From Nocardia blacklockiae (lineage in GTDB: Bacteria > Actinomycetota > Actinomycetes > Mycobacteriales > Mycobacteriaceae), in the NCBI RefSeq assembly GCF_015477355.1, contig NZ_JADLRJ010000002.1, positions 682,001 to 746,000 of the forward strand: 64,000 nucleotides of DNA. Reading direction: 5' to 3'. Shown here piece by piece: positions 44,041 through 53,645 of this stretch. Positions within the stretch are counted from its first letter, which is position 1; every line of letters begins with the position of its first letter. A program made the translations under genes and the position numbers. Below the pieces are notes generated by a model that did not search any database, was not told the DNA's origin, and saw nothing but the letters and a program-made list of their open reading frames with translations.

Positions 44041-47000
44041 CGGTCTCCTTTATCTCCGGTTAGGTTCATTGCTCTCATTGCGCGGCCATCCCGGACGCCC
44101 TGCTGGTGACGACTCAGACTTGACCTGATGGACTCTGCATCACGCTTCGGCGTGCTATCGGCCTTGCCGATGACGCCACCGGGAACCAGGCGGTTGCCGG
44201 GATCGCGCTGAGGCAATCCGGCCGCCGTCCGCTTCTCGGGTTGGGCCTCCACGGCCCGCCGGGCGGCTTGCCAGCCTTCGTCACCGGGTGATTCGAAGGA
44301 GGCGGCCACCTGGGACCTGTCCGCGTTCGGATCCGACAGCCACGCCGACATCATCTCGGCGAAGATCGGCGTGCCGCCCATCGACGAACCGGTGTCGTCG
44401 GCGGGCTGCAGTCGGGTCTGGAAGAAGGACGCGGTCTTCTGCGGGTTCGACTTGAAGCTGTGCCGACCCTGTTCCCGGCCCTCGCCCGCGGCCGCCGAAT
44501 CATCCTCGGCGGCACGCTGTTCCCGCTGGGGCAGGCTCAGCCCGGGTGTCGGCGACGGGCGCGGCGGCAGACCGGCGCCCGGCTGACGCTGCGGCAGACC
44601 ACCCGAGCCCGCCGAGCGCTGCGGCAGGCCGCCGTCCGGCTGGGTCAGTCCGCCGCCGGACTCCCGCTGCGGCAGACCGCCCGTCGATTCCCGTTGCGGC
44701 AGGCCGGAACCCGCGCCGCGCTGCGGCAGACCACCGGTCGACTCGCGCTGCGGCAAGCCGAGGCCCGAGGCGCGCTGCGGCAGGCCGCTCCCGGCCTCCG
44801 ACTGGGTCAGCCCGGTGGCGGGCTCGCGCTGCGGCAGGCCCTTGCTCTCCCGCTGCGGCAGACCGAGACCGGAGTCCCGCTGCGGCAGGCCGCCGGTCGA
44901 TTCCCGCTGGGGCAGGCCGGAACCCGCGCCGCGCTGCGGCAGACCACCGGTCGACTCGCGCTGCGGCAGGCCGTTCGCCGCCGATTCCCGCTGTGGCAGA
45001 CCACCATTGGACTCCCGCTGCGGCAGGCCGCCGCTGGACTCCCGCTGCGGCAGACCGCTGCCCGGCTCGCGCTTGGGCAGGCCACCGGCCGATTCGCGCT
45101 GCGGCAGACCGGAACCCGGCTCCCGCGGCGGCAGTTCGGTGCTGCCCGGCTCCCGCTGCGGCAGACCGCCGGCGGCACGCTGCGGCAGACCGGTGGCGCC
45201 CGGTTCGCGCGGCGGCAGGCCGGTGGTACCCGGCTCGCGCTGCGGTAGACCGGTCGACCCGGGCCGCCGGGACGGCAGGCCGTTGCGGCCCGCATCTCGT
45301 TGCGGCAGACCGTTCGCCGCCGACTCGCGCTGCGGCAGACCACTGCCCGGCTCGCGGGTCGGAAGGCCACTGCCCGGCTCGCGCGGCGGGATCCCACCGG
45401 CGCCCGGCTCACGCTGCGGCAGACCGGTCGCGCCCGATTCGCGCTGCGGCAGTTTGGCCGCGGGGCGCTCGGCAACGTCCTCGCCCGGCGGCGGCGTGTT
45501 CGGCGCGGGCGAGCGCTGCGGCAGCCCGCCGGGACCCCGCTGCGGCAGCGAACCACCGCGCTGCGGCAGATCACCACCACGCTGCGGCAAATCACCACCA
45601 CGCTGGGGCAGGCCGCTACCGGGCTCGCGCGGCGGAATGCCACCGGCACCCGGCTCGCGCTGCGGCAGACCGCCTTCGCGCTGCGGCAGTCCCCCGCCGC
45701 CCTGCCGCTGCGGCAGACCCGTCAGTCCGGACGGGCGCGCCGGTGGCTGACCACCGGCGCCCGGCGCCCGCTTGAGCATGTTCGCCGCCAGACCGGCCTG
45801 CGGCTGGGCGGGCGCGTTGCTGCCGCGCTGCGGCAGATTCGCGCCGGGCTGGGCGGCGGGCGACAGCGGGCCGTGCGCACCGGGCTCGCGCTGCGGGAGA
45901 CCGGCGCCGGGCTCGCGCTGCGGCAGGCCCGCGGGCTTGGGCCCCTCGGCCGGACGGCGCTCGGCACCGGCCACGCCGTGCCGGACCGTCGGGCCGTTGG
46001 CGCCGGGCTCGCGCTTGGGCAGACCGCCGGGCACCGCGGTACCGGGCTGGCGCTGCGGCAGTCCGCCGTTCGCGGGCGGGGCGCCGTTGGCGGCAGCGGG
46101 GCGCTCGGTGCCGTTCCGCTCGCCGTCGGCCGCGATCGGGCCGCTCGACGTGGGATCGACGGTGACCATGACATTGCCGCTGGGCGTGCGGGTGACCGCG
46201 CGCATCTGCATCGACGCCGGGCTGGGCCGCTGCGGCGCGGGCGCCTGCTGCTGCGGGCCGGACTGCTGCGACGGGATCTGCACCCCGGCGCCGCCGGGCG
46301 TCACGATGATGGCCTTGGGCACGTGCACCGTCACCGTCACACCGGGATCGCGGGCGGTGTCGAAGGTGGGCCGCAGCCGCACGGTCAGGCCGTGCCGCTC
46401 GGCCAGGCGGCTGACCACGAACAGGCCCATGTGGCGGGCGGTGTCGGGGCCGACCTCGGCGGTGCTCTCCAGGCGGCGGTTGATCTCCGCCATCTCCGCG
46501 GGCGGCATGCCGATGCCGCGGTCGGCGACCTCGATCAGCAGACCCTGGTCGTGCGCCTGGGCGAAGGTGAACTTGACGTCGGTCTCCGGCGGCGAGGCGC
46601 GCAGCGCGTTGTCGAGCAGCTCGGCGAACAGGTGCGCCAGGTCGGAGGCGGCCGGTTCGGTGATGGCGCCGCGCGGGGTGGCGCCCAGCTTGACCCGCTC
46701 GTAGTCCTCGACCTCGGAGATGGCCGCGCGCAGCACGTCGGCGATCTCGACGGGTGCCGTCTTGCCGCGGCGCTGCTTCGGCGTACCGGCCAGAATCAGC
46801 AGGTTGTCGCCGTTGCGGCGCATGCGGGCGGCGAGGTGGTCCAGCCGGAAGAGGTTCTCCAGCAGGCGCGGGTCCTTCTCGTCGTACTCCATCGCCTCGA
46901 TGAGCGAGAGCTGATGGTCGACAAGGGACTTCGAGCGCCGCGCCAGGGTCTCGAACATGTCGTTGACCTGGGTACGCATGGCGGCCTGGTCGGCGGCCAG

Positions 47001-48176
47001 GCGCAAGGCCTGTCCGTGGATGTCGTCGACCGCGCGGGCGAGCTGGCCGACCTCCTCCTCGGTGTGCACCGGCATCGGTTCCAGCGGCACGTCCTCGGGG
47101 CTGGCGCCGTCGCGCAGCCGGGACACCTCGTGGCCGAGGTCGTGCTCGGCGACGCGCAGCGCGGCCAGGCGCAGCTTGCGTAGCGGGACGATCATCGAGC
47201 GCGCGATCAGCACCGCGAGCACCAGCGCCGCCATGATGGTGGCGATCACGATCACCGCGTAGCGCACGGCGCCGGTGCGGGCGTTGTCGGCCAGGCTCTT
47301 CACCTGCGCGTCGATATCGGCGCTGGACTGGCTCACGACCTTCTGGTAGCCGGCGAGGCTGTCCAGGGCCGACTGCCGAAGATCCTGCAGCGGAATCTGA
47401 CCCGAGGCGGCCTGCGGCCCGTTGGTCAGCGAGATGCGGTTGTTGACCAGCTGGGTCAGCTCGGCGATGGACGGGTCGCCGTCGGGGAAGCGGTGCGCGA
47501 GGATGCCCAGCATCTGGCGCTCGGTGTTGGCCGCGATCTGGAAGTCGCGCAAACCGTCCTTGACGTTGCCGCGGATCGCCTCGGCCATGCCGGCGGTCTC
47601 GGAGATCAGCACCGCGCGGGTGTTGAGGGAGTCGACCAGCCGCAGCTTCGCCGCCTCGACGCCGGGGTCGGAGATGGTCGCGGTGATGGCCTCGGCAGTA
47701 CGGACGCTGTTCTGCCGGATCGCCTCTTCCTGCTGGAGCGCTTCCTCGACCGTCTTCGAGGGCGCGGTGCCGTTGGCGCGGACCGCCTTGGCGCCGTTGA
47801 TCATTCCCTCGATCGCGGCGCGCCCGCCCGACACGCCGTCCAACCGGGGCGCCGCCTTTTCGGCCGCGGTGATGGCATTGTCCAGCTGGGTGAGATCGGC
47901 CTCCTGCACCAGCGACTGGTTGGGGCCGAGCTGAATCATCTGCTCACCGGCGACGGTGGCCGCCGCGGCGCTCAGGCCGGTGACGGCCGGAATCGCCTGC
48001 ACGTGCTTGACCGCGGTGTCCAGTTCGCTGGAATCGCCGAACTGGGCCGCGATCCGGGAGGCGCCGAGCACCACCGCGACGAGGAGGGGGACGGCGAGTA
48101 CCGCCGTGACCTTCCAACGCAGGTCCCAGTTGCTAAGCGCCCAACGCTTCCTGCCGGACCTAGCGGCGTCACGCAT
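44037..48176 (-). CDS. cvnA: CvnA-type nitrate/nitrite-sensing histidine-kinase-like protein with long LPxR repeat tract
   Basis: This 1379-residue protein is about twice the usual size. From the N-terminus it has a membrane helix ([16 protein letters not shown]), an extracytoplasmic NIT sensor domain (residues about 50-300), a second helix ([19 protein letters not shown]), a HAMP region, a dimerisation helix region ([20 protein letters not shown]), and a HATPase_c domain ([23 protein letters not shown]). Then comes a roughly 515-residue disordered tract with about 44 LP[QKPST]R units (44520-46066), and finally the conserved conservon tail ([15 protein letters not shown], then [15 protein letters not shown]). 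ATG 48176 was chosen at better spacing from GGAAAG than GTG 48182. Confidence 0.88.
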   Translation of the reverse strand: MRDAARSGRKRWALSNWDLRWKVTAVLAVPLLVAVVLGASRIAAQFGDSSELDTAVKHVQAIPAVTGLSAAAATVAGEQMIQLGPNQSLVQEADLTQLDNAITAAEKAAPRLDGVSGGRAAIEGMINGAKAVRANGTAPSKTVEEALQQEEAIRQNSVRTAEAITATISDPGVEAAKLRLVDSLNTRAVLISETAGMAEAIRGNVKDGLRDFQIAANTERQMLGILAHRFPDGDPSIAELTQLVNNRISLTNGPQAASGQIPLQDLRQSALDSLAGYQKVVSQSSADIDAQVKSLADNARTGAVRYAVIVIATIMAALVLAVLIARSMIVPLRKLRLAALRVAEHDLGHEVSRLRDGASPEDVPLEPMPVHTEEEVGQLARAVDDIHGQALRLAADQAAMRTQVNDMFETLARRSKSLVDHQLSLIEAMEYDEKDPRLLENLFRLDHLAARMRRNGDNLLILAGTPKQRRGKTAPVEIADVLRAAISEVEDYERVKLGATPRGAITEPAASDLAHLFAELLDNALRASPPETDVKFTFAQAHDQGLLIEVADRGIGMPPAEMAEINRRLESTAEVGPDTARHMGLFVVSRLAERHGLTVRLRPTFDTARDPGVTVTVHVPKAIIVTPGGAGVQIPSQQSGPQQQAPAPQRPSPASMQMRAVTRTPSGNVMVTVDPTSSGPIAADGERNGTERPAAANGAPPANGGLPQRQPGTAVPGGLPKREPGANGPTVRHGVAGAERRPAEGPKPAGLPQREPGAGLPQREPGAHGPLSPAAQPGANLPQRGSNAPAQPQAGLAANMLKRAPGAGGQPPARPSGLTGLPQRQGGGGLPQREGGLPQREPGAGGIPPREPGSGLPQRGGDLPQRGGDLPQRGGSLPQRGPGGLPQRSPAPNTPPPGEDVAERPAAKLPQRESGATGLPQREPGAGGIPPREPGSGLPTREPGSGLPQRESAANGLPQRDAGRNGLPSRRPGSTGLPQREPGTTGLPPREPGATGLPQRAAGGLPQREPGSTELPPREPGSGLPQRESAGGLPKREPGSGLPQRESSGGLPQRESNGGLPQRESAANGLPQRESTGGLPQRGAGSGLPQRESTGGLPQRDSGLGLPQRESKGLPQREPATGLTQSEAGSGLPQRASGLGLPQRESTGGLPQRGAGSGLPQRESTGGLPQRESGGGLTQPDGGLPQRSAGSGGLPQRQPGAGLPPRPSPTPGLSLPQREQRAAEDDSAAAGEGREQGRHSFKSNPQKTASFFQTRLQPADDTGSSMGGTPIFAEMMSAWLSDPNADRSQVAASFESPGDEGWQAARRAVEAQPEKRTAAGLPQRDPGNRLVPGGVIGKADSTPKRDAESIRSSLSRHQQGVRDGRAMRAMNLTGDKGDR
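44520..46066 (-). repeat. In-frame GLPQR-type repeat tract within cvnA
   Basis: About 44 imperfect units of the form G-L-P-(Q/K/P/S/T)-R, usually followed by E-P-G or E-S, recur every 8-14 residues. The units vary in length and third-codon positions, so the tract is maintained at protein rather than DNA level, but the GC-rich recurring CGCTGCGGCAG-like sequence on the plus strand makes slippage and recombination likely. Adjacent perfect or near-perfect copies (DLPQRGG twice) suggest recent duplication. Confidence 0.9.
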
Positions 48177-48494
48177 CTCCACTCACTTTCCAAACTGGCC
48201 CCAGCCATGCGCCATCAGCGAGCCTCCCATGCGGGTGGGCGTGGCTCGACAGGCAGGTCTGACCGAGAACTGCGGCTGGCCGAGAAATTGCGTCCATGAC
48301 GGCCGACATATGTGGCATGCGATTCTAACGGATCAATAACTTCTTGTGTGACCTGTTGGCAACGTCCAGCCGTTGACCTGGCGGTTCCAGACAAAATCAA
48401 AGGTCGCGGCACCCGTCCGGACGTCGCGTGAAGTCTGCCACAATCAGGCTGATCTATCGAGGCGGGCATCGAGGCGAGGCAGGGAGTCACACGG
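48177..48494. other. Divergent cvnA/prpE regulatory region
   Basis: This region of about 318 nt has lower GC than its surroundings. It contains a good TAGAAT -10 for the minus strand at 48321-48326 and a TTGACC (48374-48379) of uncertain use for prpE. No gene is seen. The cvnA 5' leader would be about 140 nt. Confidence 0.55.
48321..48326 (-). promoter_or_regulatory. -10 element of the cvn operon
   Basis: TAGAAT on the minus strand is close to the actinobacterial consensus; a GTCACA-like -35 is about 19 nt upstream. Confidence 0.45.
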
Positions 48495-50609
48495 TTGAAC
48501 GCGAAGCAGGAGTACCGGCCCACCTACCAGACCAGCCTGGTCGATCCCGCCGACTTCTGGGGTGCCGCTGCGAAGGCGATCAGCTGGGATGTTGCACCCA
48601 CCCAGATCCTCGACAGCACCGCCCGCCCGACGGCTCGCTGGTTTACCGATGGTCGCCTCAACACCTCCTACAACGCACTGGACCGGCATGTGCGCGATCT
48701 CACATCGGAAGCGGACTCGACGGACGCCGAACTCCCGCCCACCGGCGGCCGCGCGGACCAGCCGGCCCTAATATACGACTCCGCTATGACGGGCGCCACA
48801 CGCGTCTACACCTACGCCGAGTTGCTCGCGGAGGTCGCGCAGTTCGCCGGGGCGATGCTGCGGCTCGGCGTGCGCACCGGCGACCGGGTCGTCGTCTATA
48901 TGCCGATGATCCCCGAGGCCGTGGTCGCGATGCTGGCCTGCGCCCGGATCGGCGCGGTGCACTCGGTGGTCTTCGGCGGGTTCGCCGCCCATGAGCTGGC
49001 GGCCCGCATCGACGACGCCGAACCGGTGCTGATCGTGACGGCTTCGGGCGGCCTGGAGCCCGGCAAGCGCATCGAGTACCCGCCGATCGTGCTGCAGGCG
49101 CTGGATCAGGTCGAGACGACCGCGCCCCGGCACGTCGTGGTCAAGCAGCGCAGCGGGTTTCCGACCATTCGGTTCGCGACGCCGCAGCCCGCCACCGATC
49201 TGCTCCCCGGCTCCGCGGAAACGATTGCCGCGCAATGGCTGGACTGGGAGGACATGATCCGCGACGCGGAACCCGCCGACCCGGTGCCGGTGGCCGCGAC
49301 CGACCCGCTCTACATCCTCTACACCTCCGGCACCACGGGGAAGCCGAAGGGCGTGGTGCGCGACAACGGCGGCCACGCGGTCGCGCTGAGTTGGTCGATG
49401 CGCAACATCTACGACGTCGGCCCCGGCCAGGTCATGCTGACGACCTCCGACATCGGCTGGGTCGTCGGGCACTCCTACATCGTCTACGCGCCGCTGCTGG
49501 TCGGCGCCACCACCGTGCTGTACGAGGGAAAACCGACCGGTACCCCCGACTCCGGCGCCTACTGGCGGCTGGTCGACCAGCACGACGTGCACGTCATGTT
49601 CACCGCGCCGACCGCGCTGCGCGCCATCCGCCGCGCCGACCCCGAGGCCGCCACCGCCGGCCGCCACGACCTGTCCTCGCTGCGCGCGCTGTTCTGCGCC
49701 GGCGAGCGGCTGGACCCGGCCACCTTCGAGTGGACCCGCGACACACTGCTCGCCGACCGCCCCGACTGCCCGGTGGTGGACCACTGGTGGCAGACCGAGA
49801 CCGGCTGGCCCATCTGCGCGGATCCGCTGGGGCTGCAAGAACTTCCGGTCAAGCCGGGCTCGGCGTCGCTGCCCGTGCCGGGCTACCGCATCCGCGTCCT
49901 GGACTACGAGGGCGACGCGGTGGCCGCGGGCACCGAAGGCAATATCGTCATCGGCCTGCCGCTGCCGCCCGGCACCCTGACCACCCTCTGGGGCGACGAC
50001 GACCGCTTCACCCGCTCCTACCTGTCCGCCTTTCCCGGCCACTACCTCACCGGCGACTCCGGCTACTTCGACGAGGACGGCTACCTGTTCGTGCTCGGCC
50101 GCAGCGACGACGTCATCAACATGGCCGGGCACCGGCTGTCGGCGGGCGGCATCGAAGCCGCGGTCGCCGGGCACGAACTCGTCGCCGAATGCGCGGTGAT
50201 CGGCGTCCCCGACGAGCTGAAGGGCCAGCGGCCGATCGCCTACGTCGTCCTCAAGGCCGGCGGCGTCGGCGCGGGCACCGTCCGGGTCGACCCGGCACAG
50301 CTGCGCGCCGAGGTGATCGAGCGGGTGCGCGACCAGATCGGGGCCATCGCCACCCTGCACGACGTGATCGTGGTGAACGCGCTGCCCAAGACCCGGTCCG
50401 GGAAGATCCTGCGCCGCAGCATCCGCCAGATCGCGTCCGGCGAGCGCCCCGAAATGCCCGCGACCATCGAGGACCCCGCGGTACTGGTCGCGCTGGAGGA
50501 CCAGATCCTGGCCAGCCGCGCCGCCGAGCACCCCGGCGGCGAGACCGCGGACCCCGGCGTACCCGACGACTCGGACACCCCCGCCGACGGGCATCCCGTC
50601 GTCCGGTGA
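48495..50609 (+). CDS. prpE: Propionyl-CoA synthetase-type acyl-CoA synthetase
   Basis: This 704-residue AMP-forming synthetase has an N-terminal ACAS_N region (ADFWGAAAKAISWDVAPT), P-loop YILYTSGTTGKPKGVVR, adenylate-binding VVDHWWQTETGWPI, hinge-region GRSDDVINMAGHRLS, and the acetylatable Lys motif RSGKILRR. The sequence near the core is closer to PrpE than to acetyl-CoA synthetase. It would convert propionate plus ATP and CoA to propionyl-CoA, linking to odd-chain or cholesterol-derived carbon. A TTG start at 48495 follows AGGGAG at 8-9 nt spacing. It ends in an acidic, Pro/Asp-rich tail. Confidence 0.87.
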   Translation: MNAKQEYRPTYQTSLVDPADFWGAAAKAISWDVAPTQILDSTARPTARWFTDGRLNTSYNALDRHVRDLTSEADSTDAELPPTGGRADQPALIYDSAMTGATRVYTYAELLAEVAQFAGAMLRLGVRTGDRVVVYMPMIPEAVVAMLACARIGAVHSVVFGGFAAHELAARIDDAEPVLIVTASGGLEPGKRIEYPPIVLQALDQVETTAPRHVVVKQRSGFPTIRFATPQPATDLLPGSAETIAAQWLDWEDMIRDAEPADPVPVAATDPLYILYTSGTTGKPKGVVRDNGGHAVALSWSMRNIYDVGPGQVMLTTSDIGWVVGHSYIVYAPLLVGATTVLYEGKPTGTPDSGAYWRLVDQHDVHVMFTAPTALRAIRRADPEAATAGRHDLSSLRALFCAGERLDPATFEWTRDTLLADRPDCPVVDHWWQTETGWPICADPLGLQELPVKPGSASLPVPGYRIRVLDYEGDAVAAGTEGNIVIGLPLPPGTLTTLWGDDDRFTRSYLSAFPGHYLTGDSGYFDEDGYLFVLGRSDDVINMAGHRLSAGGIEAAVAGHELVAECAVIGVPDELKGQRPIAYVVLKAGGVGAGTVRVDPAQLRAEVIERVRDQIGAIATLHDVIVVNALPKTRSGKILRRSIRQIASGERPEMPATIEDPAVLVALEDQILASRAAEHPGGETADPGVPDDSDTPADGHPVVR

Positions 50610-50770
50610 CAGTCCTCACAGTTTTCTCAGTCTCGGTTCACGAGGCTCCTACACCCCTGCCCTAACGTCTGACGGGTTGTCTCGGCGGGGGCCGGGTATA
50701 CCGGTCACCGAACGAGCGCCAGGGCTCGGTCCGCCGGGCCCGGGTGCGACCTCGACCCGAAAGGTTTTTC

Positions 50771-51157
50771 ATGTCCTCGTTGCGTCTGCGATTCACCGGT
50801 GCCGCCCTGACCGTCGGCGGCGTCGCCACCACCGCCGCGCTGCTGTTCCCCGGCACCGCGTCCGCCGACCCGACCGAACTCGTTGCGCCCCTGCTGAACT
50901 CCGACTGCACCTTCGCGCAGGTCGACGCGGCGCTGCACGACAAGAACCCGCAACTGGCCGCCGTGCTGGACGCGAACCCGGAGCAGAAGGCGATGCTGCA
51001 GCAGAAGTTCGACCAGCCGGTGGAGCAGCGGCGGGCGGAGTTGCAGCAGTATGCGCAGGAGCATCCGGATCAGGCGCAGCGGGCGGAGAACGATCCGCGG
51101 GCGGAGTCGGTGCGGGCGACTGTTCAGGCTGTGGCGGATAGTTGCCACAGTTACTGA
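50771..51157 (+). CDS. Hemophore-related small secreted protein
   Basis: This 128-residue protein has a signal peptide (FTGAALTVGGVATTAALLF, cleavage near ASA-DP) and a mature helical domain containing exactly two cysteines (NSDCTF and VADSCHSY) and several Gln/Glu/Arg-rich helices. The layout matches the actinobacterial hemophore-related family of M. tuberculosis Rv0203. Heme binding is not proven from sequence. ATG 50771 follows AAAGGTTTTTC. No heme transporter is nearby. Confidence 0.72.
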   Translation: MSSLRLRFTGAALTVGGVATTAALLFPGTASADPTELVAPLLNSDCTFAQVDAALHDKNPQLAAVLDANPEQKAMLQQKFDQPVEQRRAELQQYAQEHPDQAQRAENDPRAESVRATVQAVADSCHSY

Positions 51158-51496
51158 TTCGGGCTCGGGTCTGTTGTTGACGGGTGGAGCGGGGGTCCTA
51201 GTTTCGTGAGGGCTGTGTTTTTGGCCTCCGCTTCGCTCCGGCGGGTTTTCGGCGCCTGAGTCTCGGTTTTCGGGCGCCGCTGCTTGCTCCTTCGTCGCGT
51301 TGCAGCGGCGCCCGAAAACCGAGACGCGCCGAAAACCTTGGGGGTGGCGGTGTTTGGCTAGCGCTTCGCGGCCGAGTTGCCGGGGTACAGAGATGCTCTG
51401 CTGGGGTTGATTTGGCTGGTTGCGTGGGGTGAGATGCGCGGCTTGCCGATGGGGGTGGGCGCGCCGGGAGTAGTTCTGGGGGTTCAGCGCAGGAGA
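51158..51496. other. Intergenic region containing a large hairpin, no gene
   Basis: This 339-nt region lies between the hemophore-related gene and prrA. It holds the 94-nt imperfect inverted repeat listed separately and a second smaller CCTCCGCTTCGCTCCGG stem-like sequence just before it. The rest has atypical composition and no convincing coding frame. Confidence 0.6.
51244..51337. repeat. 36-bp inverted repeat (large hairpin) upstream of prrA
   Basis: The left arm is GGTTTTCGGCGC (51244-51255), a 4-nt insert CTGA, then a 24-nt stretch (51260-51283). The right arm (51302-51337) is the exact complement of those 36 nt without the insert. The loop of 18 nt is 51284-51301. A stem of 36 bp with one bulge is far beyond a simple terminator and resembles dispersed intergenic palindromes of actinomycetes. 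It is about 160 nt upstream of prrA. Confidence 0.85.
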
Positions 51497-52216
51497 ATGG
51501 GTGACGTGACGAGCGAGCGTGAGACTTCCCGGGTTCTGCTGGTCGATGATGACGAAGATCTGCTGGCTTCGGTCGAGCGGGGATTGCGGCTGTCGGGGTT
51601 CGATGTGTTGATCGCTCGTGACGGGGCGGAGGCGCTGCGGTGTGTGAGTGAAGGGGCCCCGGACGCGATCGTGCTCGATATGAATATGCCGGTGCTGGAT
51701 GGTGCGGGCGTGGTCACGGCGTTGCGGGCGATGGGGAACGAGGTGCCGATCTGTGTGCTGTCGGCGCGGAATTCGGTGGACGATCGGATCGCGGGGCTGG
51801 AGTCGGGGGCCGACGACTATCTCGTGAAGCCGTTCGTGTTGGCGGAACTCGTCGCGCGTATTCGGGCGCTGTTGCGGCGGCGGACCGACACCGCGGGTAC
51901 GGCGGCCAATCCGGATGCGATCGTGGTGGGGCCGTTGGAGATCGACGTCGCGGGTTATCGGGCACTGTTGCACGGCGACGAGATCGAGCTCACCAAGCGG
52001 GAATTCGAATTGTTGTCGACCCTGGCGCGCAATGCGGGGGTGGTGTTGAGCCGGGAGCGGCTGCTGGAACTGGTGTGGGGGTACGACTTCGCGGCCGACA
52101 CCAATGTGGTGGACGTGTTCGTGGGTTATCTGCGGCGCAAGCTGGAGGCGGGCGGGACGCCGCGGCTGCTGCACACCATTCGCGGCGTCGGATTCGTGCT
52201 GCGGGCCCCTAAATGA
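51497..52216 (+). CDS. prrA: PrrA response regulator
   Basis: This 239-residue OmpR/PhoB-family regulator has a receiver domain (acid pocket [11 protein letters not shown], phospho-Asp in [13 protein letters not shown], switch Lys in DDYLVKPF) and a winged-helix output domain ending [17 protein letters not shown] and [11 protein letters not shown]. It closely resembles M. tuberculosis PrrA (Rv0903c). ATG 51497 follows GCAGGAGA. It forms an operon with prrB through an ATGA overlap. Confidence 0.93.
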   Translation: MGDVTSERETSRVLLVDDDEDLLASVERGLRLSGFDVLIARDGAEALRCVSEGAPDAIVLDMNMPVLDGAGVVTALRAMGNEVPICVLSARNSVDDRIAGLESGADDYLVKPFVLAELVARIRALLRRRTDTAGTAANPDAIVVGPLEIDVAGYRALLHGDEIELTKREFELLSTLARNAGVVLSRERLLELVWGYDFAADTNVVDVFVGYLRRKLEAGGTPRLLHTIRGVGFVLRAPK

Positions 52217-53562
52217 GCCGCCGGCGCCACTCGTACTCGCTGCGTACCCGTGTGGCGGGGGCGGCGGCGCTGGGCGCGGTCATCATCGCCGCGGTATTGA
52301 GCTGGGTGTCGGTGCGGGCGCTGGAACGCAACAATCTCGCGCAGGCCGACCAGGAACTCACCATCGCCGCGCGCATCGTGCTTATGCAGCCGGTGATCGC
52401 GGTCGGGGTGCTGTCGCTGGTCACTCCCAATCGGGACATGGCGGTGACCGTGCGCGAGGACCGGGACGTGGTGGCGTCCACCAGCGTCCGGCTGCCCACG
52501 TTGAAACCGGGCTCGCAGACCCTCGACATCGACGGCACCCCGTTCCGGGTGCTGACCACCACCGAGAACCAGCCCGAGGGCCGCACGGTGTCGATCGCCA
52601 TCCCGCTGACCGACGCCTATCACGCCACCGCCGAGCAGCGCCGCTGGGTGCTCGGCGCGGCCGGCCTCGCGGTGGCGGCGGCGGCCGGGCTGGGCTGGGT
52701 GTTCGGCGGGCGCGCGGTCCGGCCGATCGCCGACCTGACCCGGCAGGTGAGCGCCCGCAGCGGCACCGACGAACACGAGGCGGCGGTCGGCAGTTCCGGC
52801 GTGCGGGAGGCGGAAAAGCTTGCCGACGCGGTCAATTCGCTGCTCGGCCGGGTGCGGCGTGCCCAGGCGGAGACGGCCGCGGCACTGGAGACCGCGCGCG
52901 ACTTCGCCGCGGTGTCCGCGCACGAACTACGCACCCCACTCACCGCGATGCGCACCGACCTGGAGGTCCTGCGCACCCTCGACCTGGACGAGACCCAGCG
53001 CGCGGAGATCCTCGCCGACCTGCAGCGCAGCCAGAACCGGGTGGAGTCGACACTGGCCGCGCTGGAACGGCTGGCCGCCGGCGAACTCACCAATGAGCGC
53101 GACCACGTGGAGACCGACGTGGGCGATCTGGTCGACCAGGCCGCGCACGACGCCATGCGGCACTTCCCGCAGCTGACAGTGCGCATCGACACCGACCCCG
53201 AACTGGTGACGCGCGGGTTGCCCACCGGTCTGCGCCTGGCCGTGGACAACGCGCTGGCGAATTCGGCCCGGCACGGCGGCGCCACCGAGGCGCTGGTGTC
53301 GGCGCACCGCACCGCCGACGGCCACATCGTGATCTCGGTCGACGACAACGGCCGCGGCATACCGCCCGACGAGCGCGCCGCGGTGTTCGAACGCTTCGTC
53401 CGCGGCCGCCAGGCCGGCAAGGGCGGCTCCGGGCTCGGCCTGGCCCTGGTCGCCCAGCAGGCCCAGCTGCACGGCGGCCGCGCGTTCTTCGACGACGGCA
53501 CGCTGTCCGGGGTGCGCCTGGTGCTGATGCTGCCCGACCGCGAGACGGATTGTCCGGCTTAG
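52213..53562 (+). CDS. prrB: PrrB sensor histidine kinase
   Basis: This 449-residue membrane kinase has an N-terminal helix ([19 protein letters not shown]), an extracytoplasmic domain of about 120 residues, a second helix near residue 145-165 ([20 protein letters not shown]), a HAMP domain, an H-box [14 protein letters not shown], an N-box [15 protein letters not shown], a G1 [10 protein letters not shown] and a G2 [13 protein letters not shown]. It matches PrrB (Rv0902c). It should autophosphorylate and control PrrA; in mycobacteria this pair responds to nitrogen and intracellular conditions. The start overlaps prrA by ATGA. Confidence 0.92.
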   Translation: MSRRRHSYSLRTRVAGAAALGAVIIAAVLSWVSVRALERNNLAQADQELTIAARIVLMQPVIAVGVLSLVTPNRDMAVTVREDRDVVASTSVRLPTLKPGSQTLDIDGTPFRVLTTTENQPEGRTVSIAIPLTDAYHATAEQRRWVLGAAGLAVAAAAGLGWVFGGRAVRPIADLTRQVSARSGTDEHEAAVGSSGVREAEKLADAVNSLLGRVRRAQAETAAALETARDFAAVSAHELRTPLTAMRTDLEVLRTLDLDETQRAEILADLQRSQNRVESTLAALERLAAGELTNERDHVETDVGDLVDQAAHDAMRHFPQLTVRIDTDPELVTRGLPTGLRLAVDNALANSARHGGATEALVSAHRTADGHIVISVDDNGRGIPPDERAAVFERFVRGRQAGKGGSGLGLALVAQQAQLHGGRAFFDDGTLSGVRLVLMLPDRETDCPA

Positions 53563-53632
53563 CGATTCGCCGACATCCGCGGCCCTTACCGAATCCTCAG
53601 AGAAGCGCCAGTAGCGGACCATCTCGGACCTC

Positions 53633-53638
53633 TACGGT
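53633..53638 (+). promoter_or_regulatory. -10 element of leaderless YhgE/Pip-like gene
   Basis: TACGGT lies 7 nt before GTG 53646; no ribosome-binding site is seen. Confidence 0.5.
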
Positions 53639-53645
53639 GTGTCCT

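Noticed and set aside
44520-46066. CRISPR-like or tandem DNA repeat array
   Set aside because: Unit lengths vary and stay in frame with a conserved protein motif; there are no unique spacers of constant size and no cas genes.
44460-47183. Plus-strand open frames opposite the cvnA repeat, with LRQT- and CGRP-like repeats
   Set aside because: They are the reverse reading of the LPxR tract; the cvnA strand has recognised domains at both ends.
48495-50609. Acetyl-CoA synthetase (acs) assignment
   Set aside because: Motifs are shared, but the overall pattern of the core regions resembles PrpE more; a profile comparison would decide.
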